NCBI RefSeq assembly: GCF_011762005.1
Contig: NZ_JAASQU010000002.1
Coordinates: 62,001-126,000, forward strand
DNA: 64,000 nt
DNA from: Qipengyuania flava
Lineage (GTDB): Bacteria; Pseudomonadota; Alphaproteobacteria; Sphingomonadales; Sphingomonadaceae
Reading direction: 5' to 3'
Shown: piece after piece, positions 35,276-43,770 of the stretch
Layout: each line of letters begins with the position of its first letter
Numbering within the stretch: the stretch's first letter is position 1
Made by a program: the position numbers and the translations under genes
The notes under the pieces: model-generated
Told to the model about the DNA's origin: nothing
Seen by the model: the letters and a program-made list of their open reading frames with translations, nothing else
Databases searched by the model: none

Positions 35276-36826
35276 GTGAGCTGGGAAAACGAACTCGAGG
35301 AACTGCGCGCACGCGAGACGCTGGCCGAGCAGATGGGCGGCGCGGACAAGGTCGCGCGCCAGCATTCTCGCGGCAAGATGGATGCCCGCGCGCGGCTCGC
35401 GGCGCTCGTCGATGACGGGTCCTTCCGCGAAATCGGCAAGATCGCCGGCAAGGGTTCCTATGACGAGGAGGGCAATCTCACCGGCGTCCTCCCTGCCCCC
35501 TTCCTGTTCGGCAAGGCACTGATCAACGGCCGCCCCGTGGTCGCCACGGCGGACGATTTCACCATTCGCGGCGGTGCGGCGGATGCCGGGATCAGCCGCA
35601 AGATGGTTCAGGCCGAGAAGATGGCGCATGAACTCAAGTTGCCGCTCATCCGCATGATCGACGGCACCGGTGGCGGCGGATCGGTCAAGACGCTCGAACA
35701 GATCGGCGCGACCTATATTCCCGCAGTGCCCGGCTGGTCGGACGTGGTGCAGAACCTCGATACCGTGCCCGTGGTTGCGCTTGCGCTCGGCCCTACTGCA
35801 GGCCTCGGCGCTGCGCGCACGGTTGCCAGCCACTATTCGGTGATGGTCAAGGGACTTAGCCAGATCTTCGCTGCCGGCCCCGCCGTGGTCGACGGCCTCG
35901 GTGAAAGCTACAAGGGCTCGGTCGATCACCAGCAGGCCAAGGAAGATCTCGGCGGCAGCGGGATCCACACGCGCAACGGCGTGATCGACGACGAAGTGGC
36001 CAGCGAGGCCGAAGCTTTCGCCCGCGCTCGCCACTTCCTGTCCTTCATGCCAGAGCATGTCGGCCAGTTGGCCCGCCGCGCGAAATGCACCGACCGCGCC
36101 GACCGACGCGAAGAAGAGTTGCTTTCGCTCGTCCCGCGCGAGAACAAGCAAGTCTATTCGATGCGCCGTTGCCTCGAGATGGTCTTCGACCGGGGCACCG
36201 TGTTCGAGATCGGGCGCATGTGGGGCCGCGCCTGTATCACCGCGCTCGCACGGCTCGACGGCTGGCCGGTGATGGTACTCGCCAGCGACCCGTCCTATCT
36301 CGGCGGCAGCTGGGACGCGAAGACCAGCGAGAAGGTCGAACGGTTCGTCAAGCTGGCCGACCAGTTCCGCCTGCCGATCGTCCATCTGGTCGACAATCCC
36401 GGCTTCATGATCGGCCGCGAGGCGGAAACGGCGGGCACGATCCGCTATGGCGTGCAGGCGATGAATGCGGTTTACAGCGCCAGTGTCCCACTCGCCAGCG
36501 TGGTGCTGCGCCGCGCCTATGGCATCGCGGGCAGCGCGATGAGCAATGCCGAAACCTACCAGTACCGCTATTGCTGGCCGAGCGGCGACTGGGGCTCGCT
36601 TCCCATCGCGGGCGGGCTGGAGGTTGCCTACAAATCGGACATCGAGGCGGCGAAAGATCCGGTAGCCGAGCTCGAGGCCATCCGCGCGCGGCTCGACAAG
36701 GTCACCAGCCCCTTCCGCAGCGCCGAGCGCTTCAATGTCGAGGACATCATCGATCCCCGCGACACCCGCCCGCTGCTGTGCGAATTCGCCGGGCTTGCAT
36801 GGCGACGGCTGGAAAGCGAGAGTTAG
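35276..36826 (+). CDS. Acyl-CoA carboxylase beta subunit (carboxyltransferase)
   Basis: 516 residues from GTG 35276 (MSWENELEELRARE). An adjacent in-frame GTG is at 35273, and an ATG at 35216 lies inside the repeat. GGGGAGA about 6 bases upstream supports the GTG. It transfers the carboxyl group from biotin to the acyl-CoA. The two crotonase-like halves are visible, with RMIDGTGGGGSVKTLEQIG in the N half and VHLVDNPGFMIGREAETAGTIRYG plus RRAYGIAGSAMSN in the C half. It pairs with the alpha subunit upstream. Confidence 0.92.
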   Translation: MSWENELEELRARETLAEQMGGADKVARQHSRGKMDARARLAALVDDGSFREIGKIAGKGSYDEEGNLTGVLPAPFLFGKALINGRPVVATADDFTIRGGAADAGISRKMVQAEKMAHELKLPLIRMIDGTGGGGSVKTLEQIGATYIPAVPGWSDVVQNLDTVPVVALALGPTAGLGAARTVASHYSVMVKGLSQIFAAGPAVVDGLGESYKGSVDHQQAKEDLGGSGIHTRNGVIDDEVASEAEAFARARHFLSFMPEHVGQLARRAKCTDRADRREEELLSLVPRENKQVYSMRRCLEMVFDRGTVFEIGRMWGRACITALARLDGWPVMVLASDPSYLGGSWDAKTSEKVERFVKLADQFRLPIVHLVDNPGFMIGREAETAGTIRYGVQAMNAVYSASVPLASVVLRRAYGIAGSAMSNAETYQYRYCWPSGDWGSLPIAGGLEVAYKSDIEAAKDPVAELEAIRARLDKVTSPFRSAERFNVEDIIDPRDTRPLLCEFAGLAWRRLESES

Positions 36827-38094
36827 TCGGTTTCGTTGTCGGGTTCCGGCGGGCCGAACAGCCGGCCCCGCTCCGAATAAAGCACGAAGGCGAGGCTGAC
36901 CGTCGCGGTGACCAGCAGCGCGAGAGCCAGGGGGCGTGCAGTCCCGTCATAGGCATAGCCCACCGCCGCGCCCAGCAGCGCGCCCGTGGTCATGCGCATG
37001 AAGCTCTGCGCGCTCGATGCGGCGCCAGCGATATGGCGGAAGGGCTGCATCGCGATCGAGCCGAAGTTCGCGCCGATGAAGCCGAGCAGGCTCATATTGG
37101 CCGCCATCAGCGGCACGAAGGTCCACAGGCTTTCGTCGGGCTGGTTGGCGAACCACAATTGCAGCGCGGCAACGATAATGAACACAAACAGCGCGGTATG
37201 GCTGACGCGGCGTGCGCCCATGCGCTCGACGATACGGCTGTTGGACCAGTTCGCCAGCGCCATGCAGCCTGCGCACAGTGCGAACAGCAGCGGGAACATG
37301 TCGCCCGCGCCGAAGGCTTCGCCGATCAATTGCTGCGAGGAATTAATGAAGCCGAACAATCCGCCGAACACCAGCGCGCTCGCAAGGGTATAACCGATGG
37401 TCGACCGCAGGGTGACGGCGCTGCGCATGTTGCGCGCGATGACACCCACCCTGATGGGCTGCTTGTCTTCCTCATGCAGTGTTTCGGGCAGCCGGAAATG
37501 CACCCACAGCGTCATGACCACGCCAAGAACGGCCATCGATACGAAGATCCAGCGCCAGTCGCCCATCGCCAGCAGCACCCCCTGCCCGATGCTCGGCGCG
37601 ACGGCCGGGACGAGCAGGAAGATCACGAAGATCAGGCTCATCATCCGCGCCATCTTGTCGCCGCCCACACGGTCGCGGATGATGGCTGGCGGCAAGGCGA
37701 TGATCCCCGCTGCGAAGAATCCCTGAAGCGCCCGCAGCACGATCAGTTGCGTAAAGCTGGTCACCAGCGCGCAGGCGAGCGAGAAGGCGATGTAGAATCC
37801 CAGCGCGGTGAACAGCACCGGGCGGCGCCCGTAGCGATCGGCGAAGGCTCCCGGGATGAGGGTCCCGATCCCTCCTGCGAGAAGGTAGATCCCGACAACG
37901 AACTGCCGGTCGTTGCCCTGCGCGCCAAGCGAACCGGCAAGGTCGTCGAGCGCGGGAAGGATGGCATCGATGCCGAAGGCATTGCACGCCATCAGCAATG
38001 CCATCATGCTGATGAGTTCGCGCTCGCCGATCCGTCGTCCCTCGGCGGCGCGGGAAATCGGGCGTTCGCCGCCGGCCAGGGGATCGCTTCGCAT
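36823..38094 (-). CDS. MFS drug-resistance transporter (Bcr/CflA type)
   Basis: 423 residues, twelve predicted TM segments. Bcr/CflA carriers export drugs or sulfonamide-like compounds using the proton gradient. The first loop carries GIDAILPALDDLAGSLG and the cytoplasmic motif A appears as GAFADRYGRRPVLFT; both are typical. The ATG at 38094 is preferred over a TTG at 38136. The gene converges with the carboxylase beta gene, sharing stop bases TTAG, and is divergent from dinB with 65 bases between. Confidence 0.85.
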   Translation of the reverse strand: MRSDPLAGGERPISRAAEGRRIGERELISMMALLMACNAFGIDAILPALDDLAGSLGAQGNDRQFVVGIYLLAGGIGTLIPGAFADRYGRRPVLFTALGFYIAFSLACALVTSFTQLIVLRALQGFFAAGIIALPPAIIRDRVGGDKMARMMSLIFVIFLLVPAVAPSIGQGVLLAMGDWRWIFVSMAVLGVVMTLWVHFRLPETLHEEDKQPIRVGVIARNMRSAVTLRSTIGYTLASALVFGGLFGFINSSQQLIGEAFGAGDMFPLLFALCAGCMALANWSNSRIVERMGARRVSHTALFVFIIVAALQLWFANQPDESLWTFVPLMAANMSLLGFIGANFGSIAMQPFRHIAGAASSAQSFMRMTTGALLGAAVGYAYDGTARPLALALLVTATVSLAFVLYSERGRLFGPPEPDNETD

Positions 38095-38159
38095 TTGCAC
38101 AATATGCCACGTGGCGGACAAGGTTCCGCTTTGCAACCCGCTCGCCTATCTAAAGCAAC

Positions 38160-39284
38160 ATGAGCGGCATGGAAGACAAGGGTGGCGAAGACGAGAAAGA
38201 GGCCGACGGCCTGCGCAAGATCATCCATGTCGACATGGATGCCTTCTTCGCCAGCGTCGAACAGCGCGACAATCCCGAATTGCGCGGCAAGCCGGTCGCG
38301 GTTGGCGGGTCGAGCGGGCGCGGCGTAGTCGCGGCGGCAAGCTACGAGGCGCGCAAATTCGGCGTGCGCAGCGCCATGCCCAGCGTCACCGCCAGGCGGC
38401 TGTGTCCCGACCTCGTTTTCTGCAAGAGCCGCTTCGACGTCTATCGCGAGGTCAGCCAGCAGATCCGTGCGATTTTCCGCCACCACACCGACCTCGTCGA
38501 ACCGCTCAGCCTCGACGAAGCCTATCTCGACGTGACCGAAGACAAGCTCGGCATCGGGAGCGCCACGCGGATCGCCGAGCTGATCCGCCAGGAAATCCGG
38601 GCGAAAACGCGGCTGACCGCAAGCGCCGGGGTCAGCTACAACAAGTTCCTAGCCAAGATCGCGAGCGACCAGAACAAGCCCGACGGGCTATGCGTGATCC
38701 GGCCTGGCGGCGGTGCGAGCTTCGTTGCCGACCTGCCGATCAGGCGCTTTCACGGAGTGGGCCCGAAAGGCGCCGAAAAGATGGCCCGCCTCGGCATCGA
38801 GACCGGCGGCGACCTGGCGACGAGGGACATCGAATGGCTGCGGGCTCATTTCGGAAGCTTTGCCGACTATCTCTATCGCGCTGCGCGCGGGATCGACCTG
38901 CGGCCGGTCCGGTCCAGCCGGATCCGCAAATCGGTCGGCGGTGAACGGACATTCAGCCGCGACCTGTCCTCGGGCAGCGAATTGCGCGAAACGATGGAAG
39001 ACATCATCGATATCGTCTGGGGCTATATCGAGCGCGCCGAAGCGCGGGGGCGCACAGTCACCCTGAAAATGAAATACACCGATTTCCAGATCTTCAGCCG
39101 GGCCAGGACGGTCGATCGTCCCATCGCCAGCAAAGAAGAATTCGCTGGCGTGGGCCGGGCGCTGCTCGAAGAGGTGCTGCCCTTGCCGATGCCGATCCGC
39201 CTGATGGGGCTGACACTCTCCAAGCTCGAGCGCGATACGCCAGACGAGCCCAGGCGGCCCGACGCGCAGCTTTCGCTGCTCTAA
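38160..39284 (+). CDS. dinB: DNA polymerase IV (Y family)
   Basis: 374 residues. A translesion polymerase. HVDMDAFFASVEQ near residue 23 and SLDEAYLDVT near 117 hold the catalytic acids, YNKFLAKIASD follows, and the little-finger domain is present. The protein ends QLSLL, matching the beta-clamp-binding pentapeptide, so it should be tethered to DnaN. No LexA box is obvious in the 65-base divergent gap with the MFS gene. Stop bases are shared (CTAA) with the convergent Nudix gene. Confidence 0.93.
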   Translation: MSGMEDKGGEDEKEADGLRKIIHVDMDAFFASVEQRDNPELRGKPVAVGGSSGRGVVAAASYEARKFGVRSAMPSVTARRLCPDLVFCKSRFDVYREVSQQIRAIFRHHTDLVEPLSLDEAYLDVTEDKLGIGSATRIAELIRQEIRAKTRLTASAGVSYNKFLAKIASDQNKPDGLCVIRPGGGASFVADLPIRRFHGVGPKGAEKMARLGIETGGDLATRDIEWLRAHFGSFADYLYRAARGIDLRPVRSSRIRKSVGGERTFSRDLSSGSELRETMEDIIDIVWGYIERAEARGRTVTLKMKYTDFQIFSRARTVDRPIASKEEFAGVGRALLEEVLPLPMPIRLMGLTLSKLERDTPDEPRRPDAQLSLL

Positions 39285-39766
39285 CGCTGCGAAGCGCGCG
39301 AGCGCCAATCCTGCCACAGCGCCAGCCGCGTTCGGGTGCGCGGACTGAGCGGCTCGGGCAGCGAATGCACGGGGAAGAAACGCGCTTCGACCACTTCGCG
39401 TCCGTCGACCTTCGGCACAGCATCGACCACCCCGGCAAACAGATGCGCGCGGTGCGGGGCGTTGGACAGTTCCTCCTCGATCTGGCCCACCGAGGCCAGA
39501 GCGGCGATCTCGCAGCCGGTTTCTTCGCGCAATTCGCGCCGGGCCGCCGTCTCGGCAGGCTCGTTGCGCCGCCGCCCGCCGCCCGGAAAGTACCAATTGG
39601 GCGGCCCATAACTGTGCCGCACCAGCAGGATGCGCCCGTCGAGATCGCTGGCGATCACGCTGACCCCCTCGCCCGTGCGCCCGCTCACGCCGCGCCAGCG
39701 GTGGCGGATGCGATGCGCGATGCGCAGAACCAACCGGTGCAGCGACTTGGGTATCAGGTGAAGCAT
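39281..39766 (-). CDS. Nudix hydrolase
   Basis: 161 residues. Nudix enzymes cleave nucleoside diphosphates linked to another moiety. The complete Nudix box G-x5-E-x7-R-E-L-R-E-E-T-G is present (from about residue 65), so it should be active. The N-terminus carries a basic amphipathic stretch. Its start lies 13 bases inside the end of the pgl gene upstream, so the two are coupled. Substrate is unknown. Confidence 0.87.
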   Translation of the reverse strand: MLHLIPKSLHRLVLRIAHRIRHRWRGVSGRTGEGVSVIASDLDGRILLVRHSYGPPNWYFPGGGRRRNEPAETAARRELREETGCEIAALASVGQIEEELSNAPHRAHLFAGVVDAVPKVDGREVVEARFFPVHSLPEPLSPRTRTRLALWQDWRSRASQR

Positions 39767-40374
39767 GTGACCGGTTGTGTAGCCGCCTTCAGCAGACGTG
39801 CAACCGGCAGATCGTGCTGTCCCGAAATGGCTTGGTCGAGCACCTCGCGTTTCTCGTCACCCCGGATGACGAACACCAGCGCATCGCTTGCCAGCAGCGA
39901 AGGCAGCGTCAGGCTGATACGGTCGAAAGGCGCTTCGGGAGGCAGCGGATCGGGGGTCAGACGCAGGATCGCGCGCGACTCGTCGACGCGGGGGTCGGTG
40001 TTCGGAAACAGCGATGCGATATGCCCATCTGCCCCCATGCCGAGCCATGCAAGATCGAAACGGGGAACCGCCTCCATCACCGTGAGCGTGACGACTTCGG
40101 CACCCGCGGGCTCGAACAGGTCGCGCAGCCGCCCGGTGTTGGACGCAGCGTGGTCTTCGGGGACGATGCGATCATCGCCCGGCCAGACTACCAGCCGGGT
40201 CCAGTCGAGATCGTGCTCGAGCATGGCGGCGATGATCGGAAACGGGGTGGACCCACCCGGCACGGTGATCGTAACCGGCCCGTCTTTCGCACCCAGCGCG
40301 GCTCGCAACCGCCTGGCCAACCAGTCGGCAATCGCGGCATCGCCGCTTCCCTCGATGATCGTCAGATTATCCAT
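39754..40374 (-). CDS. pgl: 6-phosphogluconolactonase
   Basis: 206 residues. It hydrolyses 6-phosphogluconolactone in the oxidative pentose phosphate pathway. The DevB/SOL-type motifs VPGGSTPFPII near the N-terminus, the WPGDDRIVPEDHAASN segment and LAWLGMGADGHIASLFPNT are conserved; the last is the phosphate-binding loop. It is somewhat shorter than the usual 230-250 residues. Glucose-6-phosphate dehydrogenase is not in the window. The Nudix gene overlaps its end. Confidence 0.9.
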   Translation of the reverse strand: MDNLTIIEGSGDAAIADWLARRLRAALGAKDGPVTITVPGGSTPFPIIAAMLEHDLDWTRLVVWPGDDRIVPEDHAASNTGRLRDLFEPAGAEVVTLTVMEAVPRFDLAWLGMGADGHIASLFPNTDPRVDESRAILRLTPDPLPPEAPFDRISLTLPSLLASDALVFVIRGDEKREVLDQAISGQHDLPVARLLKAATQPVTCFT

Positions 40375-40393
40375 ACCCTGTCAATACACCAGG

Positions 40394-40422
40394 GCCGCCT
40401 TTCCCCAAGAGGGAAAGACGGC
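40394..40422 (-). terminator. Hairpin downstream of dps
   Basis: In minus-strand RNA a 12-bp stem with one G-U pair (GCCGUCUUUCCC against GGGAAAGGCGGC) forms 27 bases after the dps stop. No clear U-run follows, so it is a hairpin of uncertain terminator strength. Confidence 0.4.
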
Positions 40423-40448
40423 TCCGGCACAATCGTTTCGACCAGTGC

Positions 40449-40910
40449 TTACTTGCTGGTCTGGTTGAGGAACCAGATGCGTTCCTCGCATTCATCGATC
40501 CAGTCGTCGACGACACCGCTGGTGGCATTGTCGCCCGCTTCCTCGGCTGCTTCCTTCACCTCGCCTAGGCGCTGGTGCAGCTTCTTGTTGTCGTCGCGCA
40601 GTTCCTTGACCATTGCATCGGCGGTCAGTGTGACATCGTCCTGGTCTTCGATGCGGGTCGCCTTCATGACGCTGCCGATCGAAGTCAGCGTGTACTCGTC
40701 GTTCTTGCGGACGCGTTCGCCAAGATCGTCGACCGTACCAACAAGCTGCGCCGCCTGTTCGTCGAACAAGACATGCAGATCGCGAAAACGTGGGCCGGCA
40801 ACGTGCCAGTGAAAGTTCTTGGTCTTGAAATAAAGCGCGACGGTATCGGCAAGCGCGCCGTTCAACGCGCTGACGAGACCGGCTTTCGAATTGTCGCCAA
40901 CATCGGCCAT
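40449..40910 (-). CDS. dps: Dps-family ferritin-like DNA-protection protein
   Basis: 153 residues. Dps dodecamers oxidise Fe(II) with peroxide and shield DNA. The ferroxidase segment NFHWHVAGPRFRDLHVLFDEQ (about 33-53) with conserved His, Asp and Glu is intact, and the helical pattern is complete. AGGGGA lies 7 bases before the ATG. The 108 bases upstream include a GC-rich hairpin and an AT-rich TTATATCAATAA stretch that may hold the promoter. Confidence 0.92.
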   Translation of the reverse strand: MADVGDNSKAGLVSALNGALADTVALYFKTKNFHWHVAGPRFRDLHVLFDEQAAQLVGTVDDLGERVRKNDEYTLTSIGSVMKATRIEDQDDVTLTADAMVKELRDDNKKLHQRLGEVKEAAEEAGDNATSGVVDDWIDECEERIWFLNQTSK

Positions 40911-41018
40911 GATATGTCCCCTTTTGTTAATTTCGGACCGCCCCGGGCGGGGCGCTTATTGATATAACCCGCACATGGCACTTCGGTTTCTCGATTAACG
41001 ACGGACGCAGTAATCGAT

Positions 41019-41582
41019 TTACCCGATAATACCTCGTGCGCTCAGCCCGGTCAGCACGGCGAGAACGAGAAGCAAGACTGCCAGCGCAATCCGCAAGCCG
41101 CGCAGGGGCAGCCGTGATTCCAGCTGCCCCCCCAGCGTCCAGGCGAGCACCACTGCCGCGCCGCCACCGATCGTCCCTCCCAGCGCCGCCAGCGGCCAGG
41201 TGGCGAACACCACCGCGAATGCGGCGACGAGAAAACGCGAGGCATCGGTCAGCTGGCGCGCGAAGAGGACGATCGCCATGGCGCCCAGCGACCGGGTCGG
41301 TTCGCGCGGCGCGCGCTCGCGATTGGGCCAGGCGCATTCGCCCGCCGCCAGCAACAGTGCGATGGCGACGAACATCGTCGCCGCGCTTTCCGACATGGTC
41401 CGCGCCAGCATCGCTCCGGCCCATGCCGCGATCGTTGCCGTCGTCGCGGAACTGGCAAGCGCGACCACGAGAAGACCGTTGCCCCGCCCCAAGGCTGCTG
41501 CAAGCCGCGCGACCAGCAATTGGTCGCGCGCCCCCGTCGCAGCGAGGAAACTGGCGACCATCGCGAACAGCAGCGGCGTCAT
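41019..41582 (-). CDS. Degenerate GDT1/TMEM165 (UPF0016)-like membrane protein
   Basis: 187 residues from ATG 41582 with SD GGAGG; the frame extends to 41930 only as shadow. Six TM segments form two similar halves. In GDT1 cation/H+ antiporters each half carries E-x-G-D-[KR]-[TS]. Here the first half reads ATGARDQLL where EIGDKTQLL is expected, and the second reads FARQLTDASRF. Spacing and flanking residues match the family while the metal-binding acids of the first motif are lost. Manganese transport is therefore doubtful. It is divergent from the SDR gene. Confidence 0.65.
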   Translation of the reverse strand: MTPLLFAMVASFLAATGARDQLLVARLAAALGRGNGLLVVALASSATTATIAAWAGAMLARTMSESAATMFVAIALLLAAGECAWPNRERAPREPTRSLGAMAIVLFARQLTDASRFLVAAFAVVFATWPLAALGGTIGGGAAVVLAWTLGGQLESRLPLRGLRIALAVLLLVLAVLTGLSARGIIG

Positions 41583-41652
41583 GCGACCTCCCTCTTTCTC
41601 TGCCTGCCTGCTTGCGATAGCACGCGCGCAAACGAAAGACAGGGAGGGACAG

Positions 41653-42447
41653 ATGGAATTGCAACAGGGCATGGCCGCCGTGGTCACCGGCGGCGCTTCG
41701 GGGCTGGGCAAGGCAAGCGCGCAGGCGCTGGCCGATCTCGGGCTCGAGGTCACGATTTTCGACGTCAACGAGGAAGCCGGCGAAGCGCATGCGCGGGCGA
41801 TCGGCGGCACTTTCGCGCTTGTCGACATCACCGACGAACAATCGGTGGTCGACGGTTTCGCCAAGGCCCGCACGGCGCATGGGCAGGAACGCGTCACGGT
41901 CCATTGCGCCATGACCAGCCGCCGCGGCAAGACGCTCGGCTGGGATAAGGAAAATGGCTGCTACAAGCGCCTCTCGACCGAAGACTATGCGTTCGGTGCC
42001 GAGGGCATCCTCGTGTCCTCCTACCGCATCGCCAGCCTGTCTGCGCTGGGCATGGCCAATTCCGAACCCGTCAACGAGGACGGCGAACGCGGCTGCGTGA
42101 CGCTGACCGCCAGCGTTGCGGCGCAGGATGGCCAGATCGGACAGACGATCTACGGCAGTTGCAAGGCCGGGGTGAACGGTCTCGTCCTGCCGATGGCGCG
42201 CGACCTGATGGACCTCGGCATTCGCGTGAATTCGGTCATGCCGGGCATTTTCGCGACACCGCTGATGCTGGGAATGAAGGATCGCAATCCGCAGATGTGG
42301 GACCAGCTCAACGCCAGCGTGCCCTTTCCCAAGAGGCTCGGCCATCCCGAGGAATTCGCCTCGCTTATCTGCGAAATCGCCCGCAACAGCTACATCAACG
42401 GCCACCAGTTCCGGCTCGACGGTGCCATCAGGATGCCGCCGAAATAG
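41653..42447 (+). CDS. Short-chain dehydrogenase/reductase (HSD10-like)
   Basis: 264 residues from ATG 41653 with AGGGAGGG upstream. The nucleotide motif TGGASGLGKA is at about 12-21, the catalytic Ser in TASVAAQDG and the Y-x3-K motif in IYGSCKAG. ARDLMDLGIRVNSVMPGIFATPLM matches the type II 3-hydroxyacyl-CoA dehydrogenase (HSD10) subgroup, which oxidises 2-methyl-3-hydroxybutyryl-CoA in isoleucine breakdown. That would fit the branched-chain genes nearby, but the assignment to that substrate is inferred. Confidence 0.85.
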   Translation: MELQQGMAAVVTGGASGLGKASAQALADLGLEVTIFDVNEEAGEAHARAIGGTFALVDITDEQSVVDGFAKARTAHGQERVTVHCAMTSRRGKTLGWDKENGCYKRLSTEDYAFGAEGILVSSYRIASLSALGMANSEPVNEDGERGCVTLTASVAAQDGQIGQTIYGSCKAGVNGLVLPMARDLMDLGIRVNSVMPGIFATPLMLGMKDRNPQMWDQLNASVPFPKRLGHPEEFASLICEIARNSYINGHQFRLDGAIRMPPK

Positions 42448-42475
42448 AGGGCTCGCTTGCGGTCATGGGGATCGT

Positions 42476-42549
42476 TGGAGCGGGTGAAGGGAATCGAACC
42501 CTCGTCGTCAGCTTGGGAAGCTGCTGCTCTACCATTGAGCTACACCCGC
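42476..42549 (-). tRNA. tRNA-Gly (CCC anticodon)
   Basis: 74 bases including an encoded CCA. The acceptor stem pairs GCGGGTG with CACCCGC. The D-arm is AGCTCAATGGTAGAGCA, the anticodon loop TTCCCAA gives CCC, and the T-loop is GGTTCGATTCC. The anticodon stem has one G-A mismatch at its outer pair. It lies alone between the SDR gene and the PLP-enzyme gene, on the opposite strand to both. Confidence 0.95.
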
Positions 42550-42664
42550 GAGGCGGCGCGGCGCTTGCCACGGAAGGCGCGCGCCGGTCAATACAAACCG
42601 GCGCGGGCAGCGAAAATCGCGCGCCCGGGGTTTAACGCCGGCCCTTTCCCGGTAGAAGGCCGCC

Positions 42665-43735
42665 ATGACGAACACGCGCGAGTGGGTGAATTGGGCCATC
42701 GGCCGCATCGAGGCCGATTTCAACCGGTCCGCCGACACGCATCTCATACCGCTGCCGGTTCCCGCGCTGCCCGATATCGCGATCTATCTCAAGGACGAGT
42801 CGAGCCATTCGACCGGCAGCCTCAAGCACCGGCTCGCCCGGTCGCTATTCCTTTATGGCCTGTGCAACGGCTGGATCTGCGAAGGCACGCCGGTGGTCGA
42901 GGCATCGAGCGGCTCGACCGCTGTGTCCGAAGCCTATTTCGCGCGCATGCTGGGCCTGCGTTTCATCGCAGTGGTCCCCCGCAGCACCGCGCAGGCCAAG
43001 ATCGACGCGATCGCCTTCTACGGCGGCGAATGCCATTTCGTCGACGCACCGGGTGAGGTCTATGCGGCCGCCCAATCGCTGGCGGACGATTTGCAGGGCC
43101 ATTACATCGACCAGTTCACCTATGCCGAACGCGCGACCGACTGGCGCAGCAACAACAATATCGCTGAATCGATCTTCGCCCAGATGGCGCGCGAACCGCA
43201 TCCGGTGCCGCGCTGGATTGTCTGCGGCGCGGGAACGGGCGGCACCTCCGCCACCATCGGGCGCTATGCGCGCTACAACCGTTTCGGTACCGGCGTCTGC
43301 GTGGCGGATCCCGCGGGCTCGGTGTTCCACCGACACTGGGCCGACCGCAGCGTGGCGCGCGTCGATCATTCGGCCGGATGCATCGAAGGCATCGGGCGCC
43401 AGCGGGTCGAACCCAGCTTTCTCCCCGATATCATCGACCGGATGGAGATCGTCGAGGACATCCACTCGATCGCCGCCGCGCATGAGGTAAGCGCGCGCCT
43501 AGGGCGCAGTTGCGGCGGATCGACCGGCACCAATGTCTGGGCCTGCGCGCGTCTCGCTGCAGAGATGGCGGAACGCGGCGAGAAAGGATCGATCGTCTCG
43601 ATCCTGTGCGATGACGGTGCGCGCTATCGCGACACGATCTTCGACAAGGACTGGCTGGCGGCGCGCGACCTCGATGTCGCGGCGCCGCGACAGGCCATCT
43701 CCGACTTCTTCGAAACCGGCCGCTTCGCCGGCTAG
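42665..43735 (+). CDS. PLP-dependent cysteine synthase-fold enzyme (Cds1-like)
   Basis: 356 residues. KDESSHSTGSLKHRLARSLF contains the PLP Lys (STGSLKHR, about residue 58), followed by VEASSGSTAVSEAYFARMLG and CGAGTGGTSATIGRY. This resembles the mycobacterial L-cysteine desulfhydrase Cds1 (Rv3684) more than CysK/CysM, so it probably releases H2S, pyruvate and ammonia from cysteine. That assignment is from recalled similarity. DUF819 follows after 35 bases on the same strand. Confidence 0.82.
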   Translation: MTNTREWVNWAIGRIEADFNRSADTHLIPLPVPALPDIAIYLKDESSHSTGSLKHRLARSLFLYGLCNGWICEGTPVVEASSGSTAVSEAYFARMLGLRFIAVVPRSTAQAKIDAIAFYGGECHFVDAPGEVYAAAQSLADDLQGHYIDQFTYAERATDWRSNNNIAESIFAQMAREPHPVPRWIVCGAGTGGTSATIGRYARYNRFGTGVCVADPAGSVFHRHWADRSVARVDHSAGCIEGIGRQRVEPSFLPDIIDRMEIVEDIHSIAAAHEVSARLGRSCGGSTGTNVWACARLAAEMAERGEKGSIVSILCDDGARYRDTIFDKDWLAARDLDVAAPRQAISDFFETGRFAG

Positions 43736-43770
43736 ACACTGCATCTCCATAACAAGGGCTGCCGCATCAC

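Noticed and set aside
38095-38159. LexA box before dinB
   Set aside because: No GTTC-N7-GTTC or CTG-type SOS box is evident in the 65-base gap.
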